Below are positions 34,871-43,413 of a DNA stretch of 44,743 nucleotides, one piece after another (positions within the stretch are counted from its first letter, which is position 1; every line of letters starts with the position of its first letter). The DNA lies in contig SFOH01000009.1 of the NCBI GenBank assembly GCA_004552485.1, positions 1 through 44,743 on the forward strand, written 5' to 3'. The DNA comes from Bacteroidales bacterium. Lineage in GTDB: Bacteria; Bacteroidota; Bacteroidia; Bacteroidales; Muribaculaceae. The notes under the pieces are model-generated. The model was not told the origin of the DNA, searched no databases, and saw only the letters and a list, made by a program, of their open reading frames with translations. The translations under genes were made by a program, and so were the position numbers.

Positions 34871-36226
34871 TTGAAGACAACAAGCATTATCATATCCGCC
34901 CTCATGCTGGGCGCAGCCGTGCCCGCCGCCGCTCAGCAGCTGAGCTTCGCCGGCGTGACCGACACGCCCGTTGAGGTGACGCCGGAGGCCGCCACCGGCC
35001 TGCAGCGCATCTACGTGGTCGACAATCTAGGCGGCGCCACCGTCTCATACCGCCCCGTCAACGGCGGCAGCTTCTCCTGGCAGAAGTATGACAGTCGCGG
35101 CGGCGGTTTCGCCACGGACATCTCCGGCATCTCGTTCAGCGACGGCACATACTCCATCACCTCCGACGGCACGGACACGGGCTACGTCATCACCGACGGC
35201 GGCCGCACCTACTGCTTCTGGGTCGTGAACTACTCTAACCATCAGCTTAGTCTCGACGCCCTGAACGTCGACACGGAGCAGAGCGCCTGCGACCGCACGG
35301 TGCTCGCGCTCACCGGCATTGCCGAAGCCATCACTTACTTCACCATCAACGGCCGGCCGATGACACTCAGCCGCGAGCTCACCCTGAGCTACCGCACGCT
35401 CGAGTTCAGCGAGGACGCCTGGACGCAGAAGGAGCAGACCGAGACGCTGGCCTCGGCCTCCTCGCACATCTCGGTGACGGCCCCGCTGTGCAACACCGAC
35501 TTCTTCCTCGAAGGCGACCGCTTCCTCACGGCCTGGGGCCGCGCGCAGCAGGTTGTGTCGCCGTCGTACACCACTCCTGCTGTCAGCGCCGAGACGAAGG
35601 CCGAACAGGAGGCCCACGACGCCGACAACGAGAGCTCGGACAGCGAGAGCGGCGACCTGGGCGGCTCGGCACCGTGTGTCATCACCTTCACGGCATTCCC
35701 CACGGACGCTGTCGTCTTCCGCGAGTGGCAGTTCTCGCCCACCGAGGACTTCGAGGATGTGCACGAGCGCTTCAACGAGGACGTCATCACCCGCACATTC
35801 ACCGACGAGGGCACCGTCTACGCCCGCTATGTATGCGCCGATGCCTCCGGCGCCTGCACCTACGAGGGCCCCGTCTACCCCATCACCATCGGCGCATCGC
35901 AGCTGAAGATTCCCAACGCATTCTCGCCGCGCAACCAGGACGGCATCAACGACGAGTGGAAGGTGTCATACACCTCCATCATCTCCTTCGAGTGCGACAT
36001 CTTCAACCGCTGGGGCCAGCGCATGGCCCACCTCACTCACCCGAGTCAGGGCTGGGACGGCCGTCACGGCGGCAAGCTCGTGCCCGCCGGTGTCTACTTC
36101 TACGTGATTCGCGCCAAAGGCTCCGACGGCAAAACCTACAACAAGGCCGGTGACATCAACATCATCGACAGCCGGCGAGGCACCGGCACGGCCAACCCCG
36201 ACGGCGGGGGCGGCTCAGCGGAATAA
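34871..36226 (+). CDS. Secreted protein with gliding-motility/T9SS type B C-terminal domain
   Basis: A 451-residue protein that appears to start with TTG, giving a signal peptide KTTSIIISALMLGAAVPAAAQ; no in-frame ATG lies at a suitable place. The body has beta-sandwich-like segments and an acidic Ser/Glu/Asp-rich linker near residues 235-255. The C terminus carries the gliding-motility-associated domain: IPNAFSPRNQDGINDEW, FNRWGQRM, WDGRHGGKLVPAGVYFYVI. This domain directs cargo through the type IX secretion system. A roughly 20-residue Gly-rich tail follows it. It may be surface-attached. It lies upstream of a lytic transglycosylase gene. Confidence 0.87.
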   Translation: MKTTSIIISALMLGAAVPAAAQQLSFAGVTDTPVEVTPEAATGLQRIYVVDNLGGATVSYRPVNGGSFSWQKYDSRGGGFATDISGISFSDGTYSITSDGTDTGYVITDGGRTYCFWVVNYSNHQLSLDALNVDTEQSACDRTVLALTGIAEAITYFTINGRPMTLSRELTLSYRTLEFSEDAWTQKEQTETLASASSHISVTAPLCNTDFFLEGDRFLTAWGRAQQVVSPSYTTPAVSAETKAEQEAHDADNESSDSESGDLGGSAPCVITFTAFPTDAVVFREWQFSPTEDFEDVHERFNEDVITRTFTDEGTVYARYVCADASGACTYEGPVYPITIGASQLKIPNAFSPRNQDGINDEWKVSYTSIISFECDIFNRWGQRMAHLTHPSQGWDGRHGGKLVPAGVYFYVIRAKGSDGKTYNKAGDINIIDSRRGTGTANPDGGGGSAE

Positions 36227-36358
36227 CCCGGTTGTCCCGCGGTTATATAAATTAAGGTGTGGCGCCCGCAGCTGTCGGCGCCCCGCTCTCTCCGCGGCGA
36301 GGCCGGCGTCATAGCCGTGCCCGGCACCGTTTGTCTAACATTAAACATCTCCTTAAGC

Positions 36359-37312
36359 ATGAAAAAGATTCTTGCGGCCGCACTGGCTGTACTGACCCTG
36401 TCAACCACCTCGTTCGCCTCCACCAAAGGCCATAAATCGTCGAACAACGCTCCCGCAGTCGCCACCGTGGTGAGCCCCGTCGTTCCCTCCTCCATCACCT
36501 TCTGCGGCAAGAAGGTCGACCTCGACCGCGCCGACATCTTCGAGCGCTTCGACCGGGAGCTCACCTCCATGGCCTACACCCACGGCAACACGCTGCTCAC
36601 CATAAAGCGCGCCAACAAATACTTCCCGCAGATGGCGCCCGTGCTCACCCGCAACGGCGTGCCCCAGGACCTTCTCTACCTGGCCTGCGTCGAGAGCTAT
36701 CTCAGCAACCGCGCCTATTCGCCCGCCAAAGCCGCCGGCGTTTGGCAGTTCCTGGCCTCCACCGCCAAGCAGTACGGCCTCGAGGTTTCCGACGAGGTCG
36801 ACGAGCGCTACAATCTCGAGAAAGCCACCGATGCCGCCGCACGCATGCTCAAGAGTCTCTACAACAAATACGGCGACTGGGCAACGGCCATGGCTGCCTA
36901 TAACGGCGGCCCCGCACGCATCTCCTCGTCGCTGTCGTCGCAGCTCGCCGACAACTACCACGACCTCTATCTCACCGAAGAGACCCAACGCTACGTCTAC
37001 CGCATCATTGCCATGAAGGCCGTGCTCGAGAATCCCGCTGCCTTCGGCTTCTACATCGCCGACCCCGCCCAGCTCTACCAGCCCGTCGACTGCGACATCG
37101 TCGAGGTCAATGGCTCAGTCTCCTCATGGCCGCGCTGGGCCAAGAACCACGGCATCACCTACGCCCAGCTCCGCGACGAGAATCCCTGGATTCGCTCCGA
37201 GCGGCTCACCAACAGCTCCGGCAAGACATACAAGGTGCGCGTCCCCAAGAAAGGCGCTCTCCTGCGCAGCCACCAGAAGGCCAAGGCCTACAACGCCGAC
37301 TGGGTGCGCTGA
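36359..37312 (+). CDS. MltD-like lytic transglycosylase
   Basis: A 317-residue exported enzyme that cleaves peptidoglycan glycan strands to form 1,6-anhydro ends. It has a signal peptide (MKKILAAALAVLTLSTTSFA). The catalytic glutamate is in LLYLACVESYLSNRAYSPAKAA, followed by GVWQFLASTAKQYGL and AMAAYNGGP, as in the SLT/MltD fold. The C-terminal part (about 240-310, WPRWAKNHGITYAQLRDENPWI) looks like one LysM-like cell-wall module. I chose the ATG at 36359-36361 because the longer upstream frame lacks a signal. It has an 89-bp gap to uvrA. Confidence 0.94.
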   Translation: MKKILAAALAVLTLSTTSFASTKGHKSSNNAPAVATVVSPVVPSSITFCGKKVDLDRADIFERFDRELTSMAYTHGNTLLTIKRANKYFPQMAPVLTRNGVPQDLLYLACVESYLSNRAYSPAKAAGVWQFLASTAKQYGLEVSDEVDERYNLEKATDAAARMLKSLYNKYGDWATAMAAYNGGPARISSSLSSQLADNYHDLYLTEETQRYVYRIIAMKAVLENPAAFGFYIADPAQLYQPVDCDIVEVNGSVSSWPRWAKNHGITYAQLRDENPWIRSERLTNSSGKTYKVRVPKKGALLRSHQKAKAYNADWVR

Positions 37313-37401
37313 GCCGGCCCCCGTCCGTAAACTCACTCTGAAAAACACACACCGTCGCCACGCCCTCAGCGCGGCCGACAGGTTTCCATAACGACACTTC
37401 T

Positions 37402-40290
37402 ATGACTGACAACAACATAGCAACATTACAGCAGCTCCCACCTCAGCAGCAGACGCTCAGTGCCGACGACGGCACCGAGTGCCTCTGCGTGGAGGGCGCC
37501 CGCGTCAACAACCTCAAGAACATCGACGTCACCATCCCGCGCAACACGCTCACCGTCATCACCGGCCTGAGCGGCAGCGGAAAGTCGAGCCTCGCCTTCG
37601 ACACCATCTTCGCCGAGGGCCAGCGCCGCTACATCGAAACGTTCTCCTCCTACGCCCGCAACCTGCTGGGCAGCCTCGAGCGCCCCGACGTAGACATGGT
37701 CAGCGGCCTCAGCCCCGTCATCGCCATCGAGCAGAAGACCATCAACCGCAACCCGCGCTCGACAATTGGCACCACCACCGAAATCTACGACTTCCTGCGC
37801 CTGCTCTATGCCCGCATCGGCCGCGCCACGTCCTATCTCACGGGCGAGCCCATGGTCAAATACTCGCGTCAGAAAATCGTGGAGCTCGTGTCGCAGCGCT
37901 ATGCCGACCGCAAGGTCTGCATCCTCGCCCCCCTGGTGCGCAACCGCAAGGGCCACTACAAGGAGCTCTTCGAGAACCTGCGCAAGAAGGGCTACCTGCG
38001 CGTGCGCGTCGACGGCGAAATCCGCGAGATTGAATACGGCATGAAGCTCGACCGCTACAAGCTCCACACCGTCGAGCTCGTCGTGGACCGCCTGCGCGTC
38101 TCCGCCACCGAGCCCGAGCGCCTGCGCGACACCATCGAGACCGCCCTCAACCGCGGCGACCGCCAGATGTCGGTCTACGATGTCGAGACAAAGGAGGTCG
38201 CCCACTTCTCGCAGACGCTCATGGACCCCGTCAGCGGCCTATCCTACCGCGAGCCGGCCCCCCACAACTTCTCGTTCAACTCGCCCCAGGGCGCCTGCCC
38301 CCGCTGCAAAGGTCTCGGTTACGTCAACATCGTCGACACCGACAAGGTCATCCCCGACAAGAGCCTCAGCATCCGCGCCGGCGCCATCGCCCCGATGGGA
38401 AAATACAAGAACTCCATGATCTTCTGGCAGATCAACGCCATCTGCGAGAAGCACGGCGTCACCATCGACACCCCCTGGTGCGAGCTCCCCGAGGACTGCA
38501 CCGACGAAATTCTCAACGGCACCAACGAGCGCCTCACAATCCGCAACGAGACCCTCAGCCTCAACAACTACTTCTCCACCTACGAGGGCGTCGTCAAATA
38601 CATCGAGCTCCAGCAGGACGAGGACGCCGACCGCGCCGCCCGCAAGTGGAGCGGCCAGTTCTACACCCGCACCGTTTGCCCCGAGTGCCACGGCGACCGC
38701 CTCAACCGCGAAGCACTCCACTTCTTCATCGCCGGCAAGAACATCGCCGACCTCTGTCGCATGGACATCTCCGAGCTCTACGAGTTCATGGGCAACATCG
38801 ACACCGACATGGACGCCAAGGAGCGCGCCGTCGCCGCCGAAGTCGTCAAGGAGGTGCGCAACCGCCTGCGCTTCCTCATCGACGTGGGCCTCGACTACCT
38901 CCAGCTCAACCGCGCCAGCGCCACCCTCTCCGGCGGCGAGAGCCAGCGCATACGCCTCGCCACACAGCTCGGCTCCGAGCTCGTCAACGTGCTCTACATC
39001 CTCGACGAGCCCTCCATCGGCCTCCACCAGCGCGACAACCGACGCCTCATCGACTCGCTCAAACGCCTGCGCGACGCCGCCAACTCCGTCATAGTCGTCG
39101 AGCACGACAAGGACATCATGCGCGAGGCCGACTACATCGTCGACATCGGCCCCAAAGCCGGCCGCAAAGGCGGCGAAGTGGTCTTCCAGGGTACGCCCGC
39201 CGATATGCTCAAAACGGACACCCTCACCGCCGGCTACCTCAACGGCACCCGCCTCATCGAGCCGCCCGCCAAGGTGCGCCCCGGCAACGGCAAGTTCATC
39301 CGACTTCTCGGTGCCACAGGCAACAATCTCCGCGACGTCGACGTCGAGATTCCCCTCGGCACACTCACCTGCGTGGCAGGCGTCTCCGGCTCCGGCAAGT
39401 CGTCGCTCATCAACGCCACCCTCCAGCCCATCCTCTCGCAGAAGTTCTACCACAGCCTCCAGGAGCCGCTGCCTTACCGCGCCGTCGAAGGTCTCGAGAA
39501 CATCGACAAGGTCGTCACCGTCGACCAAAGCCCCCTCGGCAAGTCGCCGCGCTCCAACCCCGCCACATACACCGGCGTCTTCGCCGACATCCGCTCGCTC
39601 TTCGTCAACCTCCCCGAGTCGAAGATACGCGGCTACAAACCCGGCCGCTTCTCATTCAACGTCTCCGGCGGACGCTGCGAAGCCTGCTCCGGCAACGGCT
39701 ACCGCACCATCGAGATGAACTTCCTCCCCGACGTCCTCGTCCAGTGCGAGGCCTGCCACGGCAAACGCTACAACCGCGAGACCCTCGAGGTGCGCTTCAA
39801 AGGCAAGAGCATCGCCGACGTCCTCGACATGACCATCTCTCAGGCCGTCGAATTCTTTGCCAACGTGCCCTCCATCGTCAAGAAAATCAAGGTGCTGGAC
39901 GAGATAGGCCTCGGCTACATCAAACTCGGCCAGCCGTCGTCGACCCTTTCCGGCGGCGAAAACCAGCGCGTCAAACTCGCTGCCGAACTCGCCAAGAAAG
40001 ACACCGGCCGCACCCTCTTCATCCTCGACGAGCCCACCACCGGCCTCCACTTCGACGATATCCGCACACTGCTCGCTCTCCTGAACAAACTCGTCGACCG
40101 CGGCAACACCGTCCTCGTCATCGAGCACAACCTCGACGTCCTCAAATCCGCCGACCACATCATCGACATGGGCCCCGGCGGCGGTAAGAACGGCGGCCAC
40201 ATCATCGCCGCCGGCACCCCCCGCGAGCTCGCCGACGCCAATGTCTCGCCGACCGCCCCCTTCCTCCGCGAAGAGTTCGGCCTCACCTGA
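37402..40290 (+). CDS. uvrA: UvrA-family ABC excinuclease subunit
   Basis: A 962-residue protein with two ABC ATPase modules that finds DNA damage in nucleotide excision repair. Walker A sites are GLSGSGKSS (55-63) and GVSGSGKSS, with signatures LSGGESQRIRLA and LSGGENQRVKLA. The C-terminal zinc module is complete: GGRCEACSGNGY and VQCEACHGKRYN. The first zinc module is incomplete: the expected upstream CxxC is LMDPVSG, while its partner CPRCKGLGY and the CPECHGDR loop remain. Length is normal. It may be a paralogue rather than the main UvrA, since Bacteroidales usually have more than one. It is preceded by lytic transglycosylase and followed by two hairpins. Confidence 0.94.
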   Translation: MTDNNIATLQQLPPQQQTLSADDGTECLCVEGARVNNLKNIDVTIPRNTLTVITGLSGSGKSSLAFDTIFAEGQRRYIETFSSYARNLLGSLERPDVDMVSGLSPVIAIEQKTINRNPRSTIGTTTEIYDFLRLLYARIGRATSYLTGEPMVKYSRQKIVELVSQRYADRKVCILAPLVRNRKGHYKELFENLRKKGYLRVRVDGEIREIEYGMKLDRYKLHTVELVVDRLRVSATEPERLRDTIETALNRGDRQMSVYDVETKEVAHFSQTLMDPVSGLSYREPAPHNFSFNSPQGACPRCKGLGYVNIVDTDKVIPDKSLSIRAGAIAPMGKYKNSMIFWQINAICEKHGVTIDTPWCELPEDCTDEILNGTNERLTIRNETLSLNNYFSTYEGVVKYIELQQDEDADRAARKWSGQFYTRTVCPECHGDRLNREALHFFIAGKNIADLCRMDISELYEFMGNIDTDMDAKERAVAAEVVKEVRNRLRFLIDVGLDYLQLNRASATLSGGESQRIRLATQLGSELVNVLYILDEPSIGLHQRDNRRLIDSLKRLRDAANSVIVVEHDKDIMREADYIVDIGPKAGRKGGEVVFQGTPADMLKTDTLTAGYLNGTRLIEPPAKVRPGNGKFIRLLGATGNNLRDVDVEIPLGTLTCVAGVSGSGKSSLINATLQPILSQKFYHSLQEPLPYRAVEGLENIDKVVTVDQSPLGKSPRSNPATYTGVFADIRSLFVNLPESKIRGYKPGRFSFNVSGGRCEACSGNGYRTIEMNFLPDVLVQCEACHGKRYNRETLEVRFKGKSIADVLDMTISQAVEFFANVPSIVKKIKVLDEIGLGYIKLGQPSSTLSGGENQRVKLAAELAKKDTGRTLFILDEPTTGLHFDDIRTLLALLNKLVDRGNTVLVIEHNLDVLKSADHIIDMGPGGGKNGGHIIAAGTPRELADANVSPTAPFLREEFGLT

Positions 40291-40309
40291 CCGCCGCCGG
40301 CCCCCCGTG

Positions 40310-40330
40310 CCCGAAGTCTGCGGCTTCGGG
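40310..40330 (+). other. Small hairpin after uvrA
   Basis: CCCGAAG (40310-40316) pairs with CTTCGGG (40324-40330). It lies upstream of a better terminator and may be part of the same termination region. Confidence 0.4.
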
Positions 40331-40351
40331 TCCTTTCCCCGAACAAAAAAC

Positions 40352-40387
40352 CGAGACGACAGAAACCCATCTGCCGTCTCGTTTGTT
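40352..40387 (+). terminator. Intrinsic terminator after uvrA
   Basis: CGAGACGACAG (40352-40362) pairs with CTGCCGTCTCG (40371-40381), with one mismatch and an 8-nt loop, then TTTGTT. It lies about 60 bp after the uvrA stop. Confidence 0.75.
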
Positions 40388-40444
40388 ATATAGGCATAAA
40401 ACGACCCCGGGACGCCCGCAGTCCCTCACCAAAACATGCAAATT

Positions 40445-40714
40445 ATGAAAAAGACACTCATATCCGCCGCACTCCTCCTCGCCGCCGCCCCCGCCTTCGC
40501 CTACTACGACAACGCCGGCTCATCCATCCTCGCCACCCGCTACGGCCTCCTCGCCGTCAGCCTCCTCGGCCTCCTTGCCGCCGTTCTCATAGTTGTCCAG
40601 AGCCTGCGCCTGCTCACCTCCGCCCGCCGCACCCTCCACGCCGCCGCACGCCCCGTCCCCATTGCATCCGATTCCCGGCGCTTCCGTCATGCACCCCGAC
40701 GCGTACGCCTATAG
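40445..40714 (+). CDS. Small membrane protein of unknown function
   Basis: An 89-residue protein. It has a signal-like start (MKKTLISAALLLAAAPAFAYYD) and a second hydrophobic helix (LLAVSLLGLLAAVLIVVQSL), then a basic tail with ARRTLHAAARP and HAPRRVRL. An ATG at 40436 would add three residues. I recognise no family. The 3' end overlaps the araC-type gene by 28 bp on the other strand. No clear promoter is visible, although it lies after the uvrA terminator. Confidence rests on the signal-peptide pattern and codon use. Confidence 0.6.
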   Translation: MKKTLISAALLLAAAPAFAYYDNAGSSILATRYGLLAVSLLGLLAAVLIVVQSLRLLTSARRTLHAAARPVPIASDSRRFRHAPRRVRL

Positions 40715-41601
40715 CCGCTGGGCGTCTGTCCCGTCGCCTGCCGGAACATGCGTGTGAAATGCTGAGGATAGTCAAAGCCACACTCGTAAGCTACCTCGCC
40801 GATAGTTCTGTCCGTGGCCAGCAGGTCCTTCGCAAGATCGATGACAAAACGACGTATAAGACTGCCGGCCGTATTGCCGGTTATTTTTTTGACCACATCA
40901 CCCAAATAGTTTGGCGTCATACTCAGCCGTGCGGCCAGATACTTGATGACCGGCACGCCCCGCGTGTGCTGCATCCCCGAGTCATAATAGCCCTTCAGTT
41001 CCGCTTCGAAACGTCGCAGCGTGTCATTGTCCTCACTGCGCACACGCCCGCGGTCGTCAGCAGCCGTCCGGTCGTAAAACCGCTGACAAAGATCGAGAAT
41101 CAGCTCAACGTAAGCCACTATGATCCTCCGCTGATTCCTGTCCGCCGGCGTGGCCAACGCCCGCTGAAGCAGCCGCATCAGACCGATAAACGTCTCGTGT
41201 TCCTCAATCGTCATGCTTAGCGCCTCGTCCGACGCATAGTTGAAGAACGTATAGCTCCGTATCTGCCGCGCCAGCGCGGTGCCCCTCAGCAGATCGGGAT
41301 GGAAAATAAGCGACCATCCCGTCAGCTGCACCCGCTCGCCCGTGTCTATCGCACCGCCAATCTGTCCCGGCGCCACACAAATCAGTGTGCTCTCCCCGTA
41401 TTCATACCGACCGCAGCCATAGCCCAGCCGCAGCTCCGCCTCGTCGTGGCAGAAGATGCCGTAGACGCCGTAATCGTTCATCGTCAGCGGAACCGGCGGC
41501 AGCGACGCATAGTCGATGACGCTCACCAGCGGATGAGTGTCCCGGTGACCCATCAGTTCGCTGAAATCCCTAACCGTTCTGATTCTATGCAGTTTCGTCA
41601 T
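40687..41601 (-). CDS. AraC-family transcriptional regulator
   Basis: A 304-residue regulator. An N-terminal cupin-like sensory part (to about residue 170) is followed by a two-helix-turn-helix AraC domain: LAARLSMTPNYLGDVVKKIT, then IGEVAYECGFDYPQHFTRMFRQ and TPSGYRRTRRG. It probably controls the divergent hydrolase and cyclophilin-like genes, and possibly itself. The start ATG at 41599-41601 lies immediately after a -7 box, so its mRNA may be leaderless. The inducer is unknown. The 28-bp tail overlap with the small membrane protein gene is on the opposite strand. Confidence 0.95.
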   Translation of the reverse strand: MTKLHRIRTVRDFSELMGHRDTHPLVSVIDYASLPPVPLTMNDYGVYGIFCHDEAELRLGYGCGRYEYGESTLICVAPGQIGGAIDTGERVQLTGWSLIFHPDLLRGTALARQIRSYTFFNYASDEALSMTIEEHETFIGLMRLLQRALATPADRNQRRIIVAYVELILDLCQRFYDRTAADDRGRVRSEDNDTLRRFEAELKGYYDSGMQHTRGVPVIKYLAARLSMTPNYLGDVVKKITGNTAGSLIRRFVIDLAKDLLATDRTIGEVAYECGFDYPQHFTRMFRQATGQTPSGYRRTRRGA

Positions 41602-41605
41602 GATG

Positions 41606-41636
41606 CAAAGGTAAGAAAAAATACCAACATTTCAAG
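41606..41636 (-). promoter_or_regulatory. Leaderless-type promoter of the AraC gene
   Basis: On the minus strand CTTG (41636-41633), 19 bp, then TACCTTTG (41613-41606). The last G lies 4 bases before the ATG at 41601, as in the tsaC promoter. Confidence 0.65.
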
Positions 41637-41690
41637 ACCCAAATCAGTGAAATTGGTAGATTTACCCTGTTCCCCGGTATCTTTTCTCAC
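41611..41690. promoter_or_regulatory. Inverted repeats between the AraC and hydrolase promoters
   Basis: GTAAGAAAAAATACC (41611-41625) and GGTATCTTTTCTCAC (41676-41690) form an inverted repeat with 13 of 15 positions matching. A second, shorter pair, TACCAACATTTCA (41622-41634) and TGAAATTGGTA (41648-41658), lies inside it. They cover the AraC promoter and reach to within 11 bp of the hydrolase -7 box. Position suits an AraC operator; binding is inferred. Confidence 0.5.
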
Positions 41691-41701
41691 GTCCTACGTC
41701 G

Positions 41702-41709
41702 TAATTTTG
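41702..41709 (+). promoter_or_regulatory. -7 element for the hydrolase operon
   Basis: TAATTTTG lies 24 bp before the hydrolase ATG. There is no TTTG at the -33 position, where one arm of the inverted repeat lies instead, as expected for an activator-dependent promoter. Confidence 0.55.
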
Positions 41710-41733
41710 CACCGAAAACTAATCCCCCGAACT

Positions 41734-42807
41734 ATGAACATCAAAAAGCTAATGACAATGTCGGTAATTGCGATTGCTTCAGCCACTCCCGTCGCCGCAC
41801 AGATAGCAGACAACGGCACGGCCATGGTTATTGAGAAACTCAATCTCACCGAAGAGTGGGACAAGACCTTCCCCAAAAGCGAAAAGGTCTCCCACCGCAA
41901 AGTCACCTTCGTCAACCGTTATGGCATGACCCTCGCCGCCGACATGTACGTCCCGGCGAATGTCCCCGCCGGTGTCCGTCTCCCTGCCATCGCCGTCAGC
42001 GGCCCCTTCGGCGCCGTCAAAGAACAGGCAAGCGGCCTCTATGCACAGCAGCTTGCCGAGCGCGGGTTCCTCACCATCGCCTTCGACCCATCCTTCACCG
42101 GCGAGAGCGGCGGCATGCCCCGACGAGTTGCCTCGCCTGACATCAACACTGAAGATTTCTGCGCTGCTGTTGATTTCCTCTCCAACGAACCGAACGTCGA
42201 CCCCGAGGCCATCGGCATCCTGGGTATCTGCGGATTCGGCGGATTCGCCATCAGTGCCGCTGCCAACGATCCCCGCATTCACGCCACCGTCGCCTCGACT
42301 ATGTACGACATCGACCGCTGCACCGCCAACGGCTATTTCGACGCCAACGACAATGCCGAAAGCCGCGACCGCATGCGCGCCGCCATGGCCGCACAGCGCA
42401 CCGCCGATTACCGCAACCGCTCTTATCGCCGTGCCGGCGGCGTTGTCGACCCTCTCCCCGATGATGCCCCGCAGTTCGTCAAAGACTATTATGCCTACTA
42501 CAAGACCCCGCGAGGCTATCACAAACGCTCCGGCAACTCCAACGACGGATGGAATGTCTCCTCCTCTCTCCCCTTCATAAACTTCTCACTCCTCGACCGC
42601 GCCGGCGAAATCAAGTCGCCCGTTATGGTCGTGCACGGCGACCGCGCCCACTCCTTCTACATGGGCAAAACAGCATATGCCAAGCTGCAGGGCGACAACA
42701 AAGAACTTCTTGTCGTGCATGGCGCAAACCACACTGACCTCTACGACCGACTCGACAAAATCCCCTTCGACCGTCTCGCCGAGTTCTTTCACAAAAATCT
42801 CAAGTAA
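41734..42807 (+). CDS. Exported alpha/beta hydrolase with a cysteine nucleophile
   Basis: A 357-residue DLH/YcjY-like hydrolase with a signal peptide (LMTMSVIAIASATPVAAQ). The nucleophile elbow reads GICGFGG with Cys166, as in dienelactone hydrolases, where most lipases have Ser. The acid is probably in VMVVHGDRAHS and the base is the His in VVHGANHTDLYDR. The middle has an insert with DNAESRDRMRAAM. The substrate is unknown. It is the first gene of a two-gene unit with the cyclophilin-like gene 6 bp later, and it is divergent from the AraC gene. I chose the ATG at 41734; the longer frame lacks a signal peptide. Confidence 0.92.
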   Translation: MNIKKLMTMSVIAIASATPVAAQIADNGTAMVIEKLNLTEEWDKTFPKSEKVSHRKVTFVNRYGMTLAADMYVPANVPAGVRLPAIAVSGPFGAVKEQASGLYAQQLAERGFLTIAFDPSFTGESGGMPRRVASPDINTEDFCAAVDFLSNEPNVDPEAIGILGICGFGGFAISAAANDPRIHATVASTMYDIDRCTANGYFDANDNAESRDRMRAAMAAQRTADYRNRSYRRAGGVVDPLPDDAPQFVKDYYAYYKTPRGYHKRSGNSNDGWNVSSSLPFINFSLLDRAGEIKSPVMVVHGDRAHSFYMGKTAYAKLQGDNKELLVVHGANHTDLYDRLDKIPFDRLAEFFHKNLK

Positions 42808-42813
42808 AGTTCT

Positions 42814-43389
42814 ATGTTTCGGAAACACCTCCTCGCCCTCGTACTCATTCTCTTGAGCACGCTCGCCGCCAACTCGCAGCAACAGATGAATAAGATTAAC
42901 ATCAAAGCGGGCAACCGCATCCTCACTGCCACCCTCGTCGACAACAGCTCGACGCGCGCTCTGCTTGCTCTCCTCAGCGACGGTCCCGTCGAAATTCACA
43001 TGAACGATTATGCCGGCATGGAAAAAGTGGGCAGTCTGCCTCAATCGCTGCCCCGGAACGATACGCCGATGAATACGGTTCCGGGCGATGTAATCCTTTA
43101 CCAGGGCCGCAGCTTTGTGATTTATTACGGCACCAATTCATGGAGCCTTACGCCCCTCGGCAAGATAGACGGCAATCTCTCGGGTACCGAACTGCTTGAC
43201 ATCCTTGGCGACGGCAGCATTGACGTGGAGCTGTCCCTGTCCACGGGCGGTGTCGATGACATCACCGCCGACTCAGCGTCGCCGCTCACGGTTCACCGAC
43301 TCGACGGCACGCGCCTCCCCGTCACTGACCTCGGCACACTCGTTCCGGGCCTTTACATCGTCAACGGAAAGACGCGCCTCATCCACTGA
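42814..43389 (+). CDS. Secreted cyclophilin-like-fold protein with a short C-terminal tail
   Basis: A 191-residue protein with a signal peptide (HLLALVLILLSTLAANS). A cyclophilin-like domain (PF18050-type) runs from about residue 25 to 140: NIKAGNRILTATLVDNSSTRAL, MEKVGSLPQSLPRND, PGDVILYQGRSFVIYYGTNSW and LGKIDG. Its last 40 or so residues (LTVHRLDGTRLPV...GLYIVNGKTRLIH) resemble the C-terminal tails of many Bacteroidales secreted proteins. The function of such proteins is not well established. It lies 6 bp after the hydrolase gene and is convergent with pncB after 24 bp. It probably works with the hydrolase. Confidence 0.88.
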   Translation: MFRKHLLALVLILLSTLAANSQQQMNKINIKAGNRILTATLVDNSSTRALLALLSDGPVEIHMNDYAGMEKVGSLPQSLPRNDTPMNTVPGDVILYQGRSFVIYYGTNSWSLTPLGKIDGNLSGTELLDILGDGSIDVELSLSTGGVDDITADSASPLTVHRLDGTRLPVTDLGTLVPGLYIVNGKTRLIH

Positions 43390-43413
43390 GCCGGGTTGCG
43401 GCAGCCTCTGCCC

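Noticed and set aside
38478..40187. A 569-codon open frame overlapping uvrA on the same strand
   Set aside because: Arg/Pro/His-rich composition and full overlap with the uvrA ATPase modules show a frame shadow.
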